64,000 nt of DNA. Origin: Jiulongibacter sp966250325 (GTDB lineage: Bacteria > Bacteroidota > Bacteroidia > Cytophagales > Spirosomataceae). The notes beneath the pieces are model-generated. The model ran no database searches. It saw nothing but the letters and a program-made list of their open reading frames with translations, and was not told where the DNA came from. Shown here piece by piece: positions 17,539 through 26,768 of this stretch. Each line of letters begins with the position of its first letter. Position 1 is the first letter of the stretch. The stretch lies in NCBI GenBank assembly GCA_966250325.1, contig CBINGY010000002.1:140196-204195 (forward strand). Direction: 5' to 3'. Both the position numbers and the translations under genes were made by a program.

Positions 17539-18839
17539 CCCAGTAAAAACGTTTGAGGTTTGACCAGATCTTTTGGAAGATAAACCGAGTGAATTCCGAT
17601 AACTTCTTTGCTGTATTTTCTTACGCCACCACCACCCGCAGGGCCGTTGGTGTACAAAGCTTCTACTTCTTCTCCAATCAGATTGGCTGCTTCCATATTT
17701 TTGCATTTGGCTGCCACCCGAAGTCGTATCTCCGGTGCTTTTCCGGTGGGCTTCCCTTTCACGATGGAATCCTGGCCGATAAAGTCAAACCGGATATCTG
17801 AATCTTCGAATTTCATTCGTTGTTTCAGGATTTCAGCGGCTAAGACGGCTCTTTCCATGGCATCGTAACCCGTGTAAGAAATCTCGCCTTCTCCCAGAAA
17901 AAAGGCACGGTAGCCTACACTTACTTTAAGAGTCTCGGGGGCAGATTGGCCTGTGCCGCCAGAAACCCGAACCACATTTTCTGCAAGTTGCTCAAGACGA
18001 ACCGTACTGAAGTTGGCAGAAATGTCCGGGGTTTTATAGGCAAACGGGTCAATTACTTCATACAATAGTTGCTCTTTGACCGCGGCAAGGCAAAGTGATC
18101 CACCTGTGCCATCCACCTTTTTGAAGGTTGCTGTTCCATTTGATTCTATTTCAGCAAACGGATGGCCTAGATTTGCAGGATCGGGAACCCGTTTTCGTCC
18201 GGAATCCATGAAATATCCACCGGTAAGTTGTCCGGCACATTCGAGTAAATGCCCGATAACTGTTCCTTGTCCTAATTCATTGTCGCTTTTCCACCCGAAT
18301 TCATGAATAAGGGGTGCAAGAAACAGCGAAGGATCTGCCACCCGGCCGGTAATTATTATCTGAGCCTCCTGTTTCAACGCCTCGAGGATACCTTCCACGC
18401 CGAGGTAGGCATTGGCAGAAATAAGTTCGCCCGATTCCCGAATGGGCCTTTGGGTTTCGCTGGCCGGTTCCTCGCCGCTTAATTTGTCGAGCACATCATC
18501 TCCGTAAACAGCAGCCACTTTGAGTTTGAAACCTGCATTTTCTGCAAAAGTCTTTACCTTTTTTGCTGCGGCTATAGGGTTTGCAGCACCCATGTTGGTG
18601 ATGAGCGTGATCTTATTTTTGACAAGTAGGGGAAGAAGGCTACTTATTCTTCTCTCAAGAAACGGATCATAACCCGCTTCCGGATTCTGAAGTTTTTGCT
18701 TTTGAGCCAAAGCGATGGTTCTTTCTGCAAGGCATTCCAGTACCAGATAATCAAGTCCGGCTTTTTCTGCCAGAATTAATGCCGGTTCCAGCCTGTCTCC
18801 TGAAAACCCCGCCCCGCATCCTATTTTTATATTTTTCAT
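17535..18839 (-). CDS. AtuA family protein (DUF1446)
   Basis: A 434-residue cytoplasmic protein of the AtuA/DUF1446 family, named from the acyclic terpene (citronellol/geraniol) utilisation cluster of Pseudomonas. Family features seen: N-terminal IKIGCGAGFSGDRLEPALILAEKAGLDYLVLECLAERT, the glycine-rich NMGAANPIAAAKKVK, VGDD-like AAVYGDDV, and GRVADPSLFLAPLIHEFGW. The AtuA reaction is not well defined, although it is tied to branched or hydroxy-acyl-CoA breakdown. It lies 3 bp after the transporter gene and overlaps the small AtuA-like gene, so all are one transcript. Confidence 0.9.
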   Translation of the reverse strand: MKNIKIGCGAGFSGDRLEPALILAEKAGLDYLVLECLAERTIALAQKQKLQNPEAGYDPFLERRISSLLPLLVKNKITLITNMGAANPIAAAKKVKTFAENAGFKLKVAAVYGDDVLDKLSGEEPASETQRPIRESGELISANAYLGVEGILEALKQEAQIIITGRVADPSLFLAPLIHEFGWKSDNELGQGTVIGHLLECAGQLTGGYFMDSGRKRVPDPANLGHPFAEIESNGTATFKKVDGTGGSLCLAAVKEQLLYEVIDPFAYKTPDISANFSTVRLEQLAENVVRVSGGTGQSAPETLKVSVGYRAFFLGEGEISYTGYDAMERAVLAAEILKQRMKFEDSDIRFDFIGQDSIVKGKPTGKAPEIRLRVAAKCKNMEAANLIGEEVEALYTNGPAGGGGVRKYSKEVIGIHSVYLPKDLVKPQTFLLG

Positions 18840-18842
18840 AAG

Positions 18843-20138
18843 CTAGATGCCGATTGAGCCAGTCAATACCGCTACAATAGTCATAACAATAGTAGTTCCC
18901 CAGGCCCAGAGAAACGTATGTTTCTGATGATCTGCCAGCTCCACCTCTGCCAGGCCAATCAATAAAAACGTGGAGGCAGTTAAAGGACTTAATGGGAAAC
19001 CAACGGTCATCTGTCCTAAGAGTGCGGCCCTTCCGATCTGAATCGTGTTCATGTCCAACTGAGCAGCAGATTCTGCCAAAACAGGTAAAATCCCGAAATA
19101 ATAGGCATCAGGAGTAAAAAGAAGACTGGCGGGCATACTTGTGATAGCAGTAAGCAATGGCAGCAGATTGGCGTGTTGATCAGGAATAAAACTCACCAGC
19201 TGATCTGCCATGGCATCGATCATACCAGAACCTGAAAGAATACCGGAAAAGATACCCGCTGCGAAAATCATGCTGGAAACCAGAAAAATATTGTTTCCAT
19301 GACTTCTCAATACGTGTTTTTGATCATTCAAATGAGGGTAATTGATCTGCAAAACCAGCATACTGGCCAATATAAAAAGGACGGGTGCCGGCAGCCAACC
19401 TTTCATGAGGGAAAGAATGAGGATTCCTGTCAAAAGAGCATTTAGCCAGACTAGTTTTGGCCTTCTCAATCTTTTTTGTTCGCCGGTGAGTTCATCGTGG
19501 TGATTGTAGTCAAACGCAATCACACCCAGTCGCTTTCTTTCTTTTTGCCCCCAAAACCAGGCCACAAATATCACCCAGCCTATGCCTGCTGCTATGGCAG
19601 GCAGGTTGGGATTAAAAAGATGAACACTATCTGTTTCAAAAACCGAAATGGCCCGTGCCGAAGTGCCAGACCACGGAACCAAATGAAGCGGGCCTACCGC
19701 CAAAGCCACGACGCCGGAGAGTACCAACCGGCTGATTTTCAAGGCTTGGTAAATAGGCAGGAAGGCAGAAAGTACGATCATAAAAGTGGCGGTACCGTCC
19801 CCGTCGAGATGTACAATCATGGCCAGAATGGCTGTGCCAACCACCACTTTTACAGGGTCACCTTTTACTTTACGGATAATGAATGAGACTACGGGGTCAA
19901 ATAGCCCGGCATCAAGCATGGTGGCAAAATAAAGAACCGCAAACATGAGCAGAATGCCGGTGGGAGCTACCTGCTTAATACCTGTCAGAGCAAATTCTCC
20001 GATTTCGGAGGGTTGAAATCCTGCCAGTAAGGCAATGGCTACAGGAGTCAATACCAAAGCCACCAGCACAGAGACCCGCTTACTTAGAATAAGGGCCAGA
20101 AAAAGAAGAATGATGCCAAATCCAAAGAGTGAAAGCAT
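18843..20138 (-). CDS. CitMHS-family carboxylate transporter
   Basis: A 431-residue inner-membrane protein with about eleven or twelve hydrophobic segments. The CitMHS hallmarks are present: IVHLDGDGTATFMIV in the first half and TPDAYYFGILPVLAE plus GQMTVGFPLSPLTASTFLLIGLA in the second, within an internally repeated architecture. Family members import citrate as metal complexes with protons or carry related organic acids. Tight packing (3-bp gaps on both sides) between a secreted esterase and AtuA suggests it takes up the acid released by that esterase. The substrate is not citrate with any certainty. Confidence 0.88.
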   Translation of the reverse strand: MLSLFGFGIILLFLALILSKRVSVLVALVLTPVAIALLAGFQPSEIGEFALTGIKQVAPTGILLMFAVLYFATMLDAGLFDPVVSFIIRKVKGDPVKVVVGTAILAMIVHLDGDGTATFMIVLSAFLPIYQALKISRLVLSGVVALAVGPLHLVPWSGTSARAISVFETDSVHLFNPNLPAIAAGIGWVIFVAWFWGQKERKRLGVIAFDYNHHDELTGEQKRLRRPKLVWLNALLTGILILSLMKGWLPAPVLFILASMLVLQINYPHLNDQKHVLRSHGNNIFLVSSMIFAAGIFSGILSGSGMIDAMADQLVSFIPDQHANLLPLLTAITSMPASLLFTPDAYYFGILPVLAESAAQLDMNTIQIGRAALLGQMTVGFPLSPLTASTFLLIGLAEVELADHQKHTFLWAWGTTIVMTIVAVLTGSIGI

Positions 20139-20141
20139 CGC

Positions 20142-21170
20142 TTATTCAAATTGTAAATAGTTATTAAAGAAAGGGAGCATGGCATTGAGTACTCTGCCAT
20201 CTTCTGTCCAGATCTTATCTACGTGTGTGCCTATGTACTCTTCCGCGTAATGATGAATGCCTAGATTCTCCAGTTTTACACTAAACATCATATTTTGTTG
20301 TGGAAAACGTGGGGCGTCGTTTCTTCCCCAGTCCAGTTTGAGAGCTTTAAGTTGCCTCACATTACCGGCATAAGTGTCCAGCATTTCCACCGGCATGTTA
20401 TTATGCCACTTTTCGAGAATATCGGGATGTACAATCAGGGAATCGCCTTCATAGGTAAAAGGCATGTCACAGTAAAACGGTGGCTTGTTTGGGTTTGGGC
20501 TCCAGGCTCTTCCCACGGCTACCAGAACTTTTGGATAGTACGATTTACGCAGGTCTTCCACCGTTTTTATGTTTTGTAATTCTTTAAACGAGGTGCTGTT
20601 TGGTCCAAATTCCTTTACAGCAGCCATAAGACCCGGACTCATCCCGTAGACCACACTGAAAACATCCGGATGAAGCATCCCAATTTTGATGGCTCCATAG
20701 CCGCCCATGGAGTGTCCGCCTATACCGCGGCTTTCTTTTTTGGGAATGGTTCTGAAATGCCCGTCCATATACTGCACAAGTTCTTCTGCCATGAAAGCAT
20801 CCCAGTCACCTATGTAGCTGGAAGCACTGTAAAAACTACCCTGAAAAAGCGTGTTGTTATCAGCAATTACAAGAATATAAGGTCTGATTTTCTGTTTCTG
20901 AATGGCCGCATCCAGCCGGGTTTTCATTTGAGGTGATATCTGATCGGTACCCATAAATCCATGCAGGTAATAGATGACAGGGTATCGTTCATTCCCTGAA
21001 TCATAACCGGGTGGAAGATAAACCGAGCATTGACGGTTTGGATTTTCACCTGCATTATTCCTGAGTTTTTCAGATTTCAGGGTAAATGTAACTACCGAAC
21101 CAGACTGAGCCACTGCACAAAATGGTAGGAAAAACAAAAGTAAGATTCTGATGAACATGGTTTTTATCAA
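20142..21170 (-). CDS. Secreted CE1-like esterase, first gene of the AtuA/AacS operon
   Basis: A 342-residue alpha/beta hydrolase with a signal peptide (MIKTMFIRILLLFFLPFCAVAQ; an internal Met at residue 5 is an alternative start). It contains YLPPGYDSG, IYYLHGFMGT as the oxyanion region, GIGGHSMGGYGAIK as the nucleophile elbow, and a late HHYAEEYIGTH histidine segment. The family covers feruloyl esterases and FrmB-like S-formylglutathione hydrolases; the signal peptide argues for an extracytoplasmic esterase. It stops 3 bp before the CitMHS gene, so it probably feeds that transporter. Confidence 0.85.
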   Translation of the reverse strand: MIKTMFIRILLLFFLPFCAVAQSGSVVTFTLKSEKLRNNAGENPNRQCSVYLPPGYDSGNERYPVIYYLHGFMGTDQISPQMKTRLDAAIQKQKIRPYILVIADNNTLFQGSFYSASSYIGDWDAFMAEELVQYMDGHFRTIPKKESRGIGGHSMGGYGAIKIGMLHPDVFSVVYGMSPGLMAAVKEFGPNSTSFKELQNIKTVEDLRKSYYPKVLVAVGRAWSPNPNKPPFYCDMPFTYEGDSLIVHPDILEKWHNNMPVEMLDTYAGNVRQLKALKLDWGRNDAPRFPQQNMMFSVKLENLGIHHYAEEYIGTHVDKIWTEDGRVLNAMLPFFNNYLQFE

Positions 21171-21295
21171 TAGGTAGAGCGAAGATAAGAGACGGTAATT
21201 TATGAACCTAAACTTAATGTCTCAAAATGAGTCAATGTTAATTTCCTAAATCTGTTCGTTCTCAGAGGATGCAGAATGATCTAATAGTTAGTTGA

Positions 21296-22219
21296 TCATT
21301 TTTCGTTTTTTACCCTATTCAAAAAAGAAATCATTTGAGTATAATACTTTTCAATCATCACACCTGGGCCATGGCCACCTCCCGGTACAATAACCATCGT
21401 ACTGGATGCACCAGCGGTTTGTTGTTTCTGATAGAGCACTTCACTCTGGCAGTAAGGCACCAGCTCGTCTTTATCTCCATGAAAGAGAAGCATGGGTGGG
21501 TTAGCTTTCTGTACATATTCGGCAGGATTTGCCAGCCGGGTTTTGGGTTTATTTTTCTGAATGGGCCCGCCGATAAGCGAAGACTCTGGTGAATCTGCGT
21601 CATCATGGCTGAAGCTGCTGCCGCAGCTATCCATAATCAGAAAATCTGTGGGTCCAAAGAAGTTAATCACGGCATCTACATGACTCGAGGTTTCGGGGTA
21701 TTTGCCAAGTGATCCTTCCAGATCTATTTCCAGCTCACCAATTGAAGTTTTTTTGATTCCGCTTGTGGTTCCGGCTATGGCAGAGAGGTGCCCGCCCGAT
21801 GAGAATCCTGAAATCGCCAGAAAATCCTGATTTAAATGGAATAAGGAGGCATTTGCCCGTACAAATCGGATAGCAGCTTTTACGTCATGGATTTGTGCCG
21901 GCCAGATTGCCTCTTTACTTGAGCGGTGATTTATACTGATCACCGCATATCCAGCCCTCAAAAAGCTTTGGCCGTAATCGTTTTGAAAGCAATTGGCTTT
22001 GGAGGAATTGGAAAAGAAGGCACTTCCATAAATGGTAATTATGGCAGGGAAGGGTCCGTTACCCGTTTTGGGAAGAAATACATCGAGCTTATGACCCATA
22101 ATGCCATCACCCACATAGTCAAGATCTATCCAGGCTTTGGAACTTTCAATAAAATTATTCATTTGGCCAAACGAACAAAAACTAAATAAAATGAGGCAAG
22201 TGCTAAGAAATCCTTTCAT
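21296..22219 (-). CDS. Secreted BD-FAE-like esterase/lipase
   Basis: A 307-residue secreted alpha/beta hydrolase with signal peptide ending at CSFGQ. The DVFLPKTGNGPFPAIITIYGSAF oxyanion region has YGSAF instead of the usual HGGG. The nucleophile elbow is GFSSGGHLSA, followed by LFHGDKDELVPYCQ (acid) and GGGHGPG (histidine). It resembles bifunctional acetyl-xylan/feruloyl esterases. It is separated from the operon downstream by about 125 bp and follows the histidine kinase gene by 88 bp in the same direction. Confidence 0.82.
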   Translation of the reverse strand: MKGFLSTCLILFSFCSFGQMNNFIESSKAWIDLDYVGDGIMGHKLDVFLPKTGNGPFPAIITIYGSAFFSNSSKANCFQNDYGQSFLRAGYAVISINHRSSKEAIWPAQIHDVKAAIRFVRANASLFHLNQDFLAISGFSSGGHLSAIAGTTSGIKKTSIGELEIDLEGSLGKYPETSSHVDAVINFFGPTDFLIMDSCGSSFSHDDADSPESSLIGGPIQKNKPKTRLANPAEYVQKANPPMLLFHGDKDELVPYCQSEVLYQKQQTAGASSTMVIVPGGGHGPGVMIEKYYTQMISFLNRVKNEK

Positions 22220-22307
22220 TTCAGGAGTATCACAATTTTCAAAGGAGGAAGTTCAGAAATATTTTCGGTTTTCCCCAGCCCATTTCCGTGCTTCTGACCT
22301 TGAGGCC

Positions 22308-23111
22308 TTAAAGAGGTACCCGAATATTCAGTCTGCTTCCTTTTTCAGAGAGGCTGTCGAAGGAATAGCTACCGCCCAGCACAGTAATCCGGGATATGAT
22401 ATTCCAAAGGCCGAGACCAGATTTGACTTCGTTTAATTTAGCGTTAAAGTCATAACCTTTTCCATCGTCTTCAAAAGAAATGAGAAGTTCATTTTGTTGG
22501 ATGGCAAAAGCCGCGGTAATGCGGGAGCACTCCGCATGTTTGATCGAATTATTGGTGAGTTCCTGTATAATCCGGTATACGGCGAGATCTTTATTCGCTC
22601 CCAGACGGGTTTCTTCCGTAAGATTTTCGTGATAAAATTCGAAATTAATGCTGGTAGCGATCTCCATTTTTTTGAAGAATTCATTCAGTGCGGTAATCAG
22701 TCCAAAACTTTCAAGGGTACGAGGTACCAGCTCACGTGACAGGCTTCTTACCTGATTCAGGGCTTCTTCAACAAGCCGTTTTGAGCCCTCAAATTTTTGT
22801 AAAAAGAGGTCGTCTTTGGGAATGGATTTTGACAAAGACATAATGCTCATTTTTGTGGCAGATAGCAGGCCTCCTATTTCATCATGCAGATCTTTAGATA
22901 TGCCTTTTCTCACGGCTTCCTGAACCTCCAGTGAGTTTTGGAGCAATTGCCTTTGGTGCTCTTCTCTCATCTCCTGTAATTCTTTTCTTCTCAGGAGCTC
23001 TGTTTTAAACTGTCTCCGCTGATAATACACGATAAACCCCACCACCGCCACGGCCATGATAGTTAGTACGAGGCTTCCGATTATCACAGCGAAGACATCT
23101 GGCGAAATCAT
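22308..23111 (-). CDS. Sensor histidine kinase (HisKA_3 / NarL-type)
   Basis: A 267-residue kinase with one N-terminal transmembrane helix (about 8-30), a coiled-coil linker (35-70), a HisKA_3 dimerisation helix with SKDLHDEIGG (His76) and an HATPase_c domain (NNSIKHA N-box, FEDDGKGYDF G1-box, GLGLWNIISRITVLGG G2-box). It has essentially no extracytoplasmic sensor domain. Its start overlaps the stop of the polytopic membrane gene by four bases, suggesting the latter supplies the sensing portion. No response regulator gene lies beside it. Confidence 0.92.
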   Translation of the reverse strand: MISPDVFAVIIGSLVLTIMAVAVVGFIVYYQRRQFKTELLRRKELQEMREEHQRQLLQNSLEVQEAVRKGISKDLHDEIGGLLSATKMSIMSLSKSIPKDDLFLQKFEGSKRLVEEALNQVRSLSRELVPRTLESFGLITALNEFFKKMEIATSINFEFYHENLTEETRLGANKDLAVYRIIQELTNNSIKHAECSRITAAFAIQQNELLISFEDDGKGYDFNAKLNEVKSGLGLWNIISRITVLGGSYSFDSLSEKGSRLNIRVPL

Positions 23112-23770
23112 ATAAGACGAGTGTATTTACTCACGGCAAAACCGATTCCGATGAAAATGTGCATTAGAATCTTAAAAATATCATTCATCTGGGCAAAAAG
23201 GCTCCAGATTTCCGGATTTATGTGAAATGATACGGTTACCTGGGGAAACAAATACATAAACAGTGTTCCACACGAAAAAATGATAATGCCTGAAACAATC
23301 CAGAATTCGGGATAGTAGAGTAGGTTTTTGACATTAAGCTTTTCAAGAAGTTCATAGAAAAACAAAAAAGAAAGGGCAATGTAAGTGACTCTGTTTATTA
23401 TATAAATGGGGGTGGAAAGGTCTTCTTTTTCAAAACCCAAAACAATGGTAACTCCAAGGGCAGTAAGAACCAGGATGAGTCCTCGTTTGCTGAATTTACC
23501 CACTGTGAGATAAAAGAATACGATGAGAATCAGCGTGCCAATAATTTCCTGTAAATTAACGTAGATGTAATTGTTGATGCGATTAAGGGCTCTGTACCAG
23601 ATAGGCATATCCAGAATCAGATAGGCCAGGGGGTAAAGGAAAAGTACACGAAGGGCCTTGTTGAGATAACTAAATCTCACAAGGCCCGTAATGAGTGGAA
23701 TTAATACACAGAAGCTTTCGAAAAAAGAAAGTGGATATTTTTCTATGTATTCGACGAAGTGGTTAATCAT
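23108..23770 (-). CDS. Polytopic membrane protein coupled to the histidine kinase
   Basis: A 220-residue protein with about seven hydrophobic helices and few extended loops; examples are CVLIPLITGLVRF, IIGTLILIVFFYLTVG, FWIVSGIIIFSCGTLFMYLFP and ILMHIFIGIGFAV. A four-base overlap with the downstream kinase supports co-translation and a joint role as a 7TM-type sensor. No named family is recognised from sequence alone. Confidence 0.8.
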   Translation of the reverse strand: MINHFVEYIEKYPLSFFESFCVLIPLITGLVRFSYLNKALRVLFLYPLAYLILDMPIWYRALNRINNYIYVNLQEIIGTLILIVFFYLTVGKFSKRGLILVLTALGVTIVLGFEKEDLSTPIYIINRVTYIALSFLFFYELLEKLNVKNLLYYPEFWIVSGIIIFSCGTLFMYLFPQVTVSFHINPEIWSLFAQMNDIFKILMHIFIGIGFAVSKYTRLI

Positions 23771-23792
23771 TCAGATAGATAAGATTCAGAAA

Positions 23793-24140
23793 TTAGCAGT
23801 ACATCGGGCAGCGTGGGCCGTTTGCTCCATGATCTGGTGCATCTGGCATGTCCTTCAGGCCGGTGGTATCCATTACCAGATTTTTTCCCTCTGCATCAGT
23901 AGGTACCAGCACCAGACTTGGACCGTCGCTGTCTTCGCCCAGATAAACTCTGATACCCATGGCCTTTGGGTTTTCCAGCATTTGTTCAATCATTTTTCGG
24001 CCAAAAAACTGGGCTCTTACCGGCTCTTTATCTCCGGCCTCGGCCCGGCTAGCAATATATTTTTTTTGAAGGCGTGATGCGGCTGCGGCGGTAATAAATT
24101 CTCCTTCCGTTCCGTCAAATTTTGTCGAGATTGGCTCCAT
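23793..24140 (-). CDS. Conserved small cytoplasmic protein with C-terminal cysteines, unknown
   Basis: A 115-residue soluble protein without signal peptide. It resembles short unnamed Bacteroidota proteins with the pattern GRKMIEQMLENPKAMGIRVYLGEDSDGPSLVLVPTD, where a helix precedes a strand-rich core. It ends in RCPMYC, whose two close cysteines could bind metal or be redox active. It lies 22 bp upstream of the polytopic sensor gene and is probably its co-transcribed partner. No biochemical function is claimed. Confidence 0.75.
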   Translation of the reverse strand: MEPISTKFDGTEGEFITAAAASRLQKKYIASRAEAGDKEPVRAQFFGRKMIEQMLENPKAMGIRVYLGEDSDGPSLVLVPTDAEGKNLVMDTTGLKDMPDAPDHGANGPRCPMYC

Positions 24141-24411
24141 GTGGCATGATGGTTTACTTGAAAAATATATGAATATAAAAGAACGAAAAAAAGTGATCTA
24201 AATGAAGGCTTCGGTTTGGTTATTATTTCTAAATGGCTTGTTTACAGTATATTTAGAAATTTATATGCGAAAAACTACCTCAAAGAATGCGTAGAAATAC
24301 CTAATGTGAATTTTACCATTTTGGAAATCTACACGCGGGGATTTTGACATAAGCATGAATTAAAGTTAATTTAGCGGGCTGAATGCTACCGTATAATTCA
24401 TCATCAAAGCT

Positions 24412-24633
24412 ATGGAACGTATTAAATATCTTGTTGAAAGCAGATTGTTTGGGGTTTGCTCCAAGCTGGGCGAGAGGCTTAATTTCTCTGCAAGCAGCAT
24501 ACGTTTGTACTTCATTTACGCTTCATTTTTCACACTGGGATCTCCCATAATTATTTACATGGTGCTGGCTTTCTGGATGGAAGCAAGAAAACACCTCAGA
24601 AGGCACCAGAACCCCACCGTTTGGGAGCTTTAG
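24412..24633 (+). CDS. PspC-like small membrane protein
   Basis: A 73-residue protein resembling the phage-shock-protein C N-terminal domain: a short amphipathic start with GVCSKLGERLNFSASSIRL, then a hydrophobic hairpin around YFIYASFFTLGSPIIIYMVLAFWM and a basic tail. PspC-like proteins sit in the inner membrane and respond to envelope stress, although in Bacteroidota stand-alone versions are poorly studied. Its stop overlaps that of the convergent GH97 gene by four bases. Confidence 0.75.
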   Translation: MERIKYLVESRLFGVCSKLGERLNFSASSIRLYFIYASFFTLGSPIIIYMVLAFWMEARKHLRRHQNPTVWEL

Positions 24634-26738
24634 TTTTGCGGGCATTGGCCAATGGTCACTTCCACCGTAGTTCCCGGGCTGGTTTCGAAACCTTCTTTCA
24701 GAATTACAGATTTTTCTGCCCGAAATGCCAGTTTTGAGGGCAAGTTGATTTTATCTGCAGTAATTATTTCTGCCCCGCTGAACTGATAATCACCTGTAAT
24801 TGATTGTTGCTGACTTAACAGGTCCGGGCATTTTGACTCAAACTTAAACAGGAAGCCTCCGGAGGGCTTGAGTGTCAGACTAATTACTTCTTCCGATCGC
24901 ATATTCAGATTTTCCTGATAGACAAACTGCTGATGATCAGAACTGTGATCTGTAACTCCACTCCTCCGGTACCAGCCGGCCTCTAGAAAGTCGGATGGTG
25001 AGATGATGATGTTTCGCTCCAGAGAAGTACCGTTCATTCCGGCCAGATACCAGTCGCGGCCTTTGCGGCGTGCCAGCACCACATATTGACCAGGATACCC
25101 AGCCACAAAGCGGGTTTCATCCCAGGCGGATGGTACGGCCAGTAGTTTGCGTTCCTTTTTGGTAAGGGCCAGATAATTGGCGTAACTATCTGTAAGATTT
25201 TGAACTCCAGATTCAAAGGCTACCACCATGGCCATCTCATGGGCTTTCGTAGAAGTGTGATTTACCCGGTCATATCCTATCGCTGAAGCGGTGTAATCCA
25301 TGGAACTTACCACATTGCGGGTATAGGTTACATTGACATTATGCTGAGGAGAATCATCTCTGAACTGCGGGTCAAATAATAAGCCTTCTGCACCTTTAAC
25401 CCCCTCTGCGGTAAGCAGATGTGGGTAGGTTCTCTGCCATCCACTTGGTATGATACATCCATGAAAACTGATCATAAGTTCATACCTTGCCGCATCCTGT
25501 AAAATGTCGAGATAGTACTTGATCATGTGCTGTTTATCGCTTTCAAAAAAATCAATCTTTACCCCGCGAGCACCAATCGATTTCAGCCAGGTGAATTCCT
25601 GATTCCGGACCGTGCTGTCAAGCATCTTATCCATGGGCTGATTGGTGTAAGAGCTGTGCGGCCCACCTGAGTTATACCAAACCCACACCCCAACACCCAT
25701 CGAACTGGCGTAAGAGATAAGCTGCTGCAGATTACCACCGGTCATTTGGGGCCAGTCTGCATCTACCAGAGTAAACGGCACCTGAAGAGAGTCTGCCAGC
25801 TCAGTATACCTTTGGAGTGTCTGATAATTTGTACTGCTGTAATTGTCTGTCCACCAGCTGAATGTACAAACTCCGGTTTCTATCCAGGAATCATCTGTAA
25901 GCACCGACGGGTCGGCCAGGTGATGACTCAGATTAGATTCTACAATAGATTTTATGTCATCTGCAATCACCAGGAATCTCCAGGGCATATCCATAGCAGA
26001 ATTAATTAGTGGGTAGGCGTCAGAATTGCCCGAGCCATCATTTTGTGGAGGTTGACCTACCTGATATCCCGTTCCGTTCCATGCGGCCAGGTGACTGCCC
26101 CAGTTATATTCTCTCAGGTTTGTTTCAGAAATCAAAACAAAATGACCTGCTGTTTCGAAAAGACCCGGCATGCACCAGCCACCGAAATAAGATTCTCCTA
26201 CATTTTTTTCCAGATACCTTCTTTCGTAAACGGGCTTATATGGGCTGTACTCCTGAACCCACATTTTACCACCAGTTTGCATAGAAAAGGTAGTTTTCTC
26301 CTGAAAAACCTGAACCTGAGTAGAGGGAGCTTGCGGAAAAGAGTATCTGAATGCCACGCCTTCATCATAGACTCTGAACGCTATGATAAAGGAGATACCG
26401 CCTTTCTCGAAACGTAACTCAAGTTCATTACAGGAATTTTCAAGTTCAGATTTCTTACCGGTTAGCATGCGATAGTTTTCGCTCAGGGTGCGTGGGATGG
26501 CCGATTGAAAAGTTAATCCGTTACTAAAATCCTGATCAGACCTCCAGATGCCGAGGGCAGAGGGTTGAATTACTGTTATCCAGGAATTGTTCGTATACCG
26601 TTTTATGAGATAAGATGCTTGCCCGCCCGTCAGACTTAGTTCTGCTTTGAGGAGATTATCGGGCGAGAAAATTTCCCAGGCTAGAACTGAAAAGCTGCTG
26701 TGGAATAATAAAATCAGTAAAAAGTAAAAGTTTCTGAT
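24630..26738 (-). CDS. GH97 glycoside hydrolase with C-terminal coathanger-like domain; no canonical start codon
   Basis: Secreted alpha-glucosidase/alpha-galactosidase family 97 enzyme. Landmarks are the N-terminal beta-sandwich (LGIWRSDQDFSNGLTF, ENYRMLTGK, FRVYDEGVAFRYSFP), the barrel (CTFSWWTDNYSS, GVGVWVWYNS, GARGVKIDFFESDKQ, FHGCIIPSGWQRTYPHLLTAEGVKGAE) and a C-terminal domain. The Asp in VKIDFF matches the nucleophile of retaining GH97 enzymes, favouring the alpha-galactosidase-type mechanism. The last ~60 residues resemble the 3-coathanger-stack module. The first internal Met (26468) would delete the start of the family domain. The frame stays open upstream through a signal peptide (RNFYFLLILLFHSSFSVLA) to a TAA at 26754-26756, with no ATG/GTG/TTG. 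The ATC at 26736-26738 is my proposed start, giving 702 residues, normal for the family. Confidence 0.85.
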   Translation of the reverse strand: MRNFYFLLILLFHSSFSVLAWEIFSPDNLLKAELSLTGGQASYLIKRYTNNSWITVIQPSALGIWRSDQDFSNGLTFQSAIPRTLSENYRMLTGKKSELENSCNELELRFEKGGISFIIAFRVYDEGVAFRYSFPQAPSTQVQVFQEKTTFSMQTGGKMWVQEYSPYKPVYERRYLEKNVGESYFGGWCMPGLFETAGHFVLISETNLREYNWGSHLAAWNGTGYQVGQPPQNDGSGNSDAYPLINSAMDMPWRFLVIADDIKSIVESNLSHHLADPSVLTDDSWIETGVCTFSWWTDNYSSTNYQTLQRYTELADSLQVPFTLVDADWPQMTGGNLQQLISYASSMGVGVWVWYNSGGPHSSYTNQPMDKMLDSTVRNQEFTWLKSIGARGVKIDFFESDKQHMIKYYLDILQDAARYELMISFHGCIIPSGWQRTYPHLLTAEGVKGAEGLLFDPQFRDDSPQHNVNVTYTRNVVSSMDYTASAIGYDRVNHTSTKAHEMAMVVAFESGVQNLTDSYANYLALTKKERKLLAVPSAWDETRFVAGYPGQYVVLARRKGRDWYLAGMNGTSLERNIIISPSDFLEAGWYRRSGVTDHSSDHQQFVYQENLNMRSEEVISLTLKPSGGFLFKFESKCPDLLSQQQSITGDYQFSGAEIITADKINLPSKLAFRAEKSVILKEGFETSPGTTVEVTIGQCPQN

Positions 26739-26768
26739 AGCAGATAAGATTAGTTATAAATCACAAGG

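Noticed and set aside
17539..17706. N-terminal extension of the AtuA-like small protein
   Set aside because: It only reads the AtuA gene in another frame; the ATGA overlap at 17535-17538 marks the proper start.
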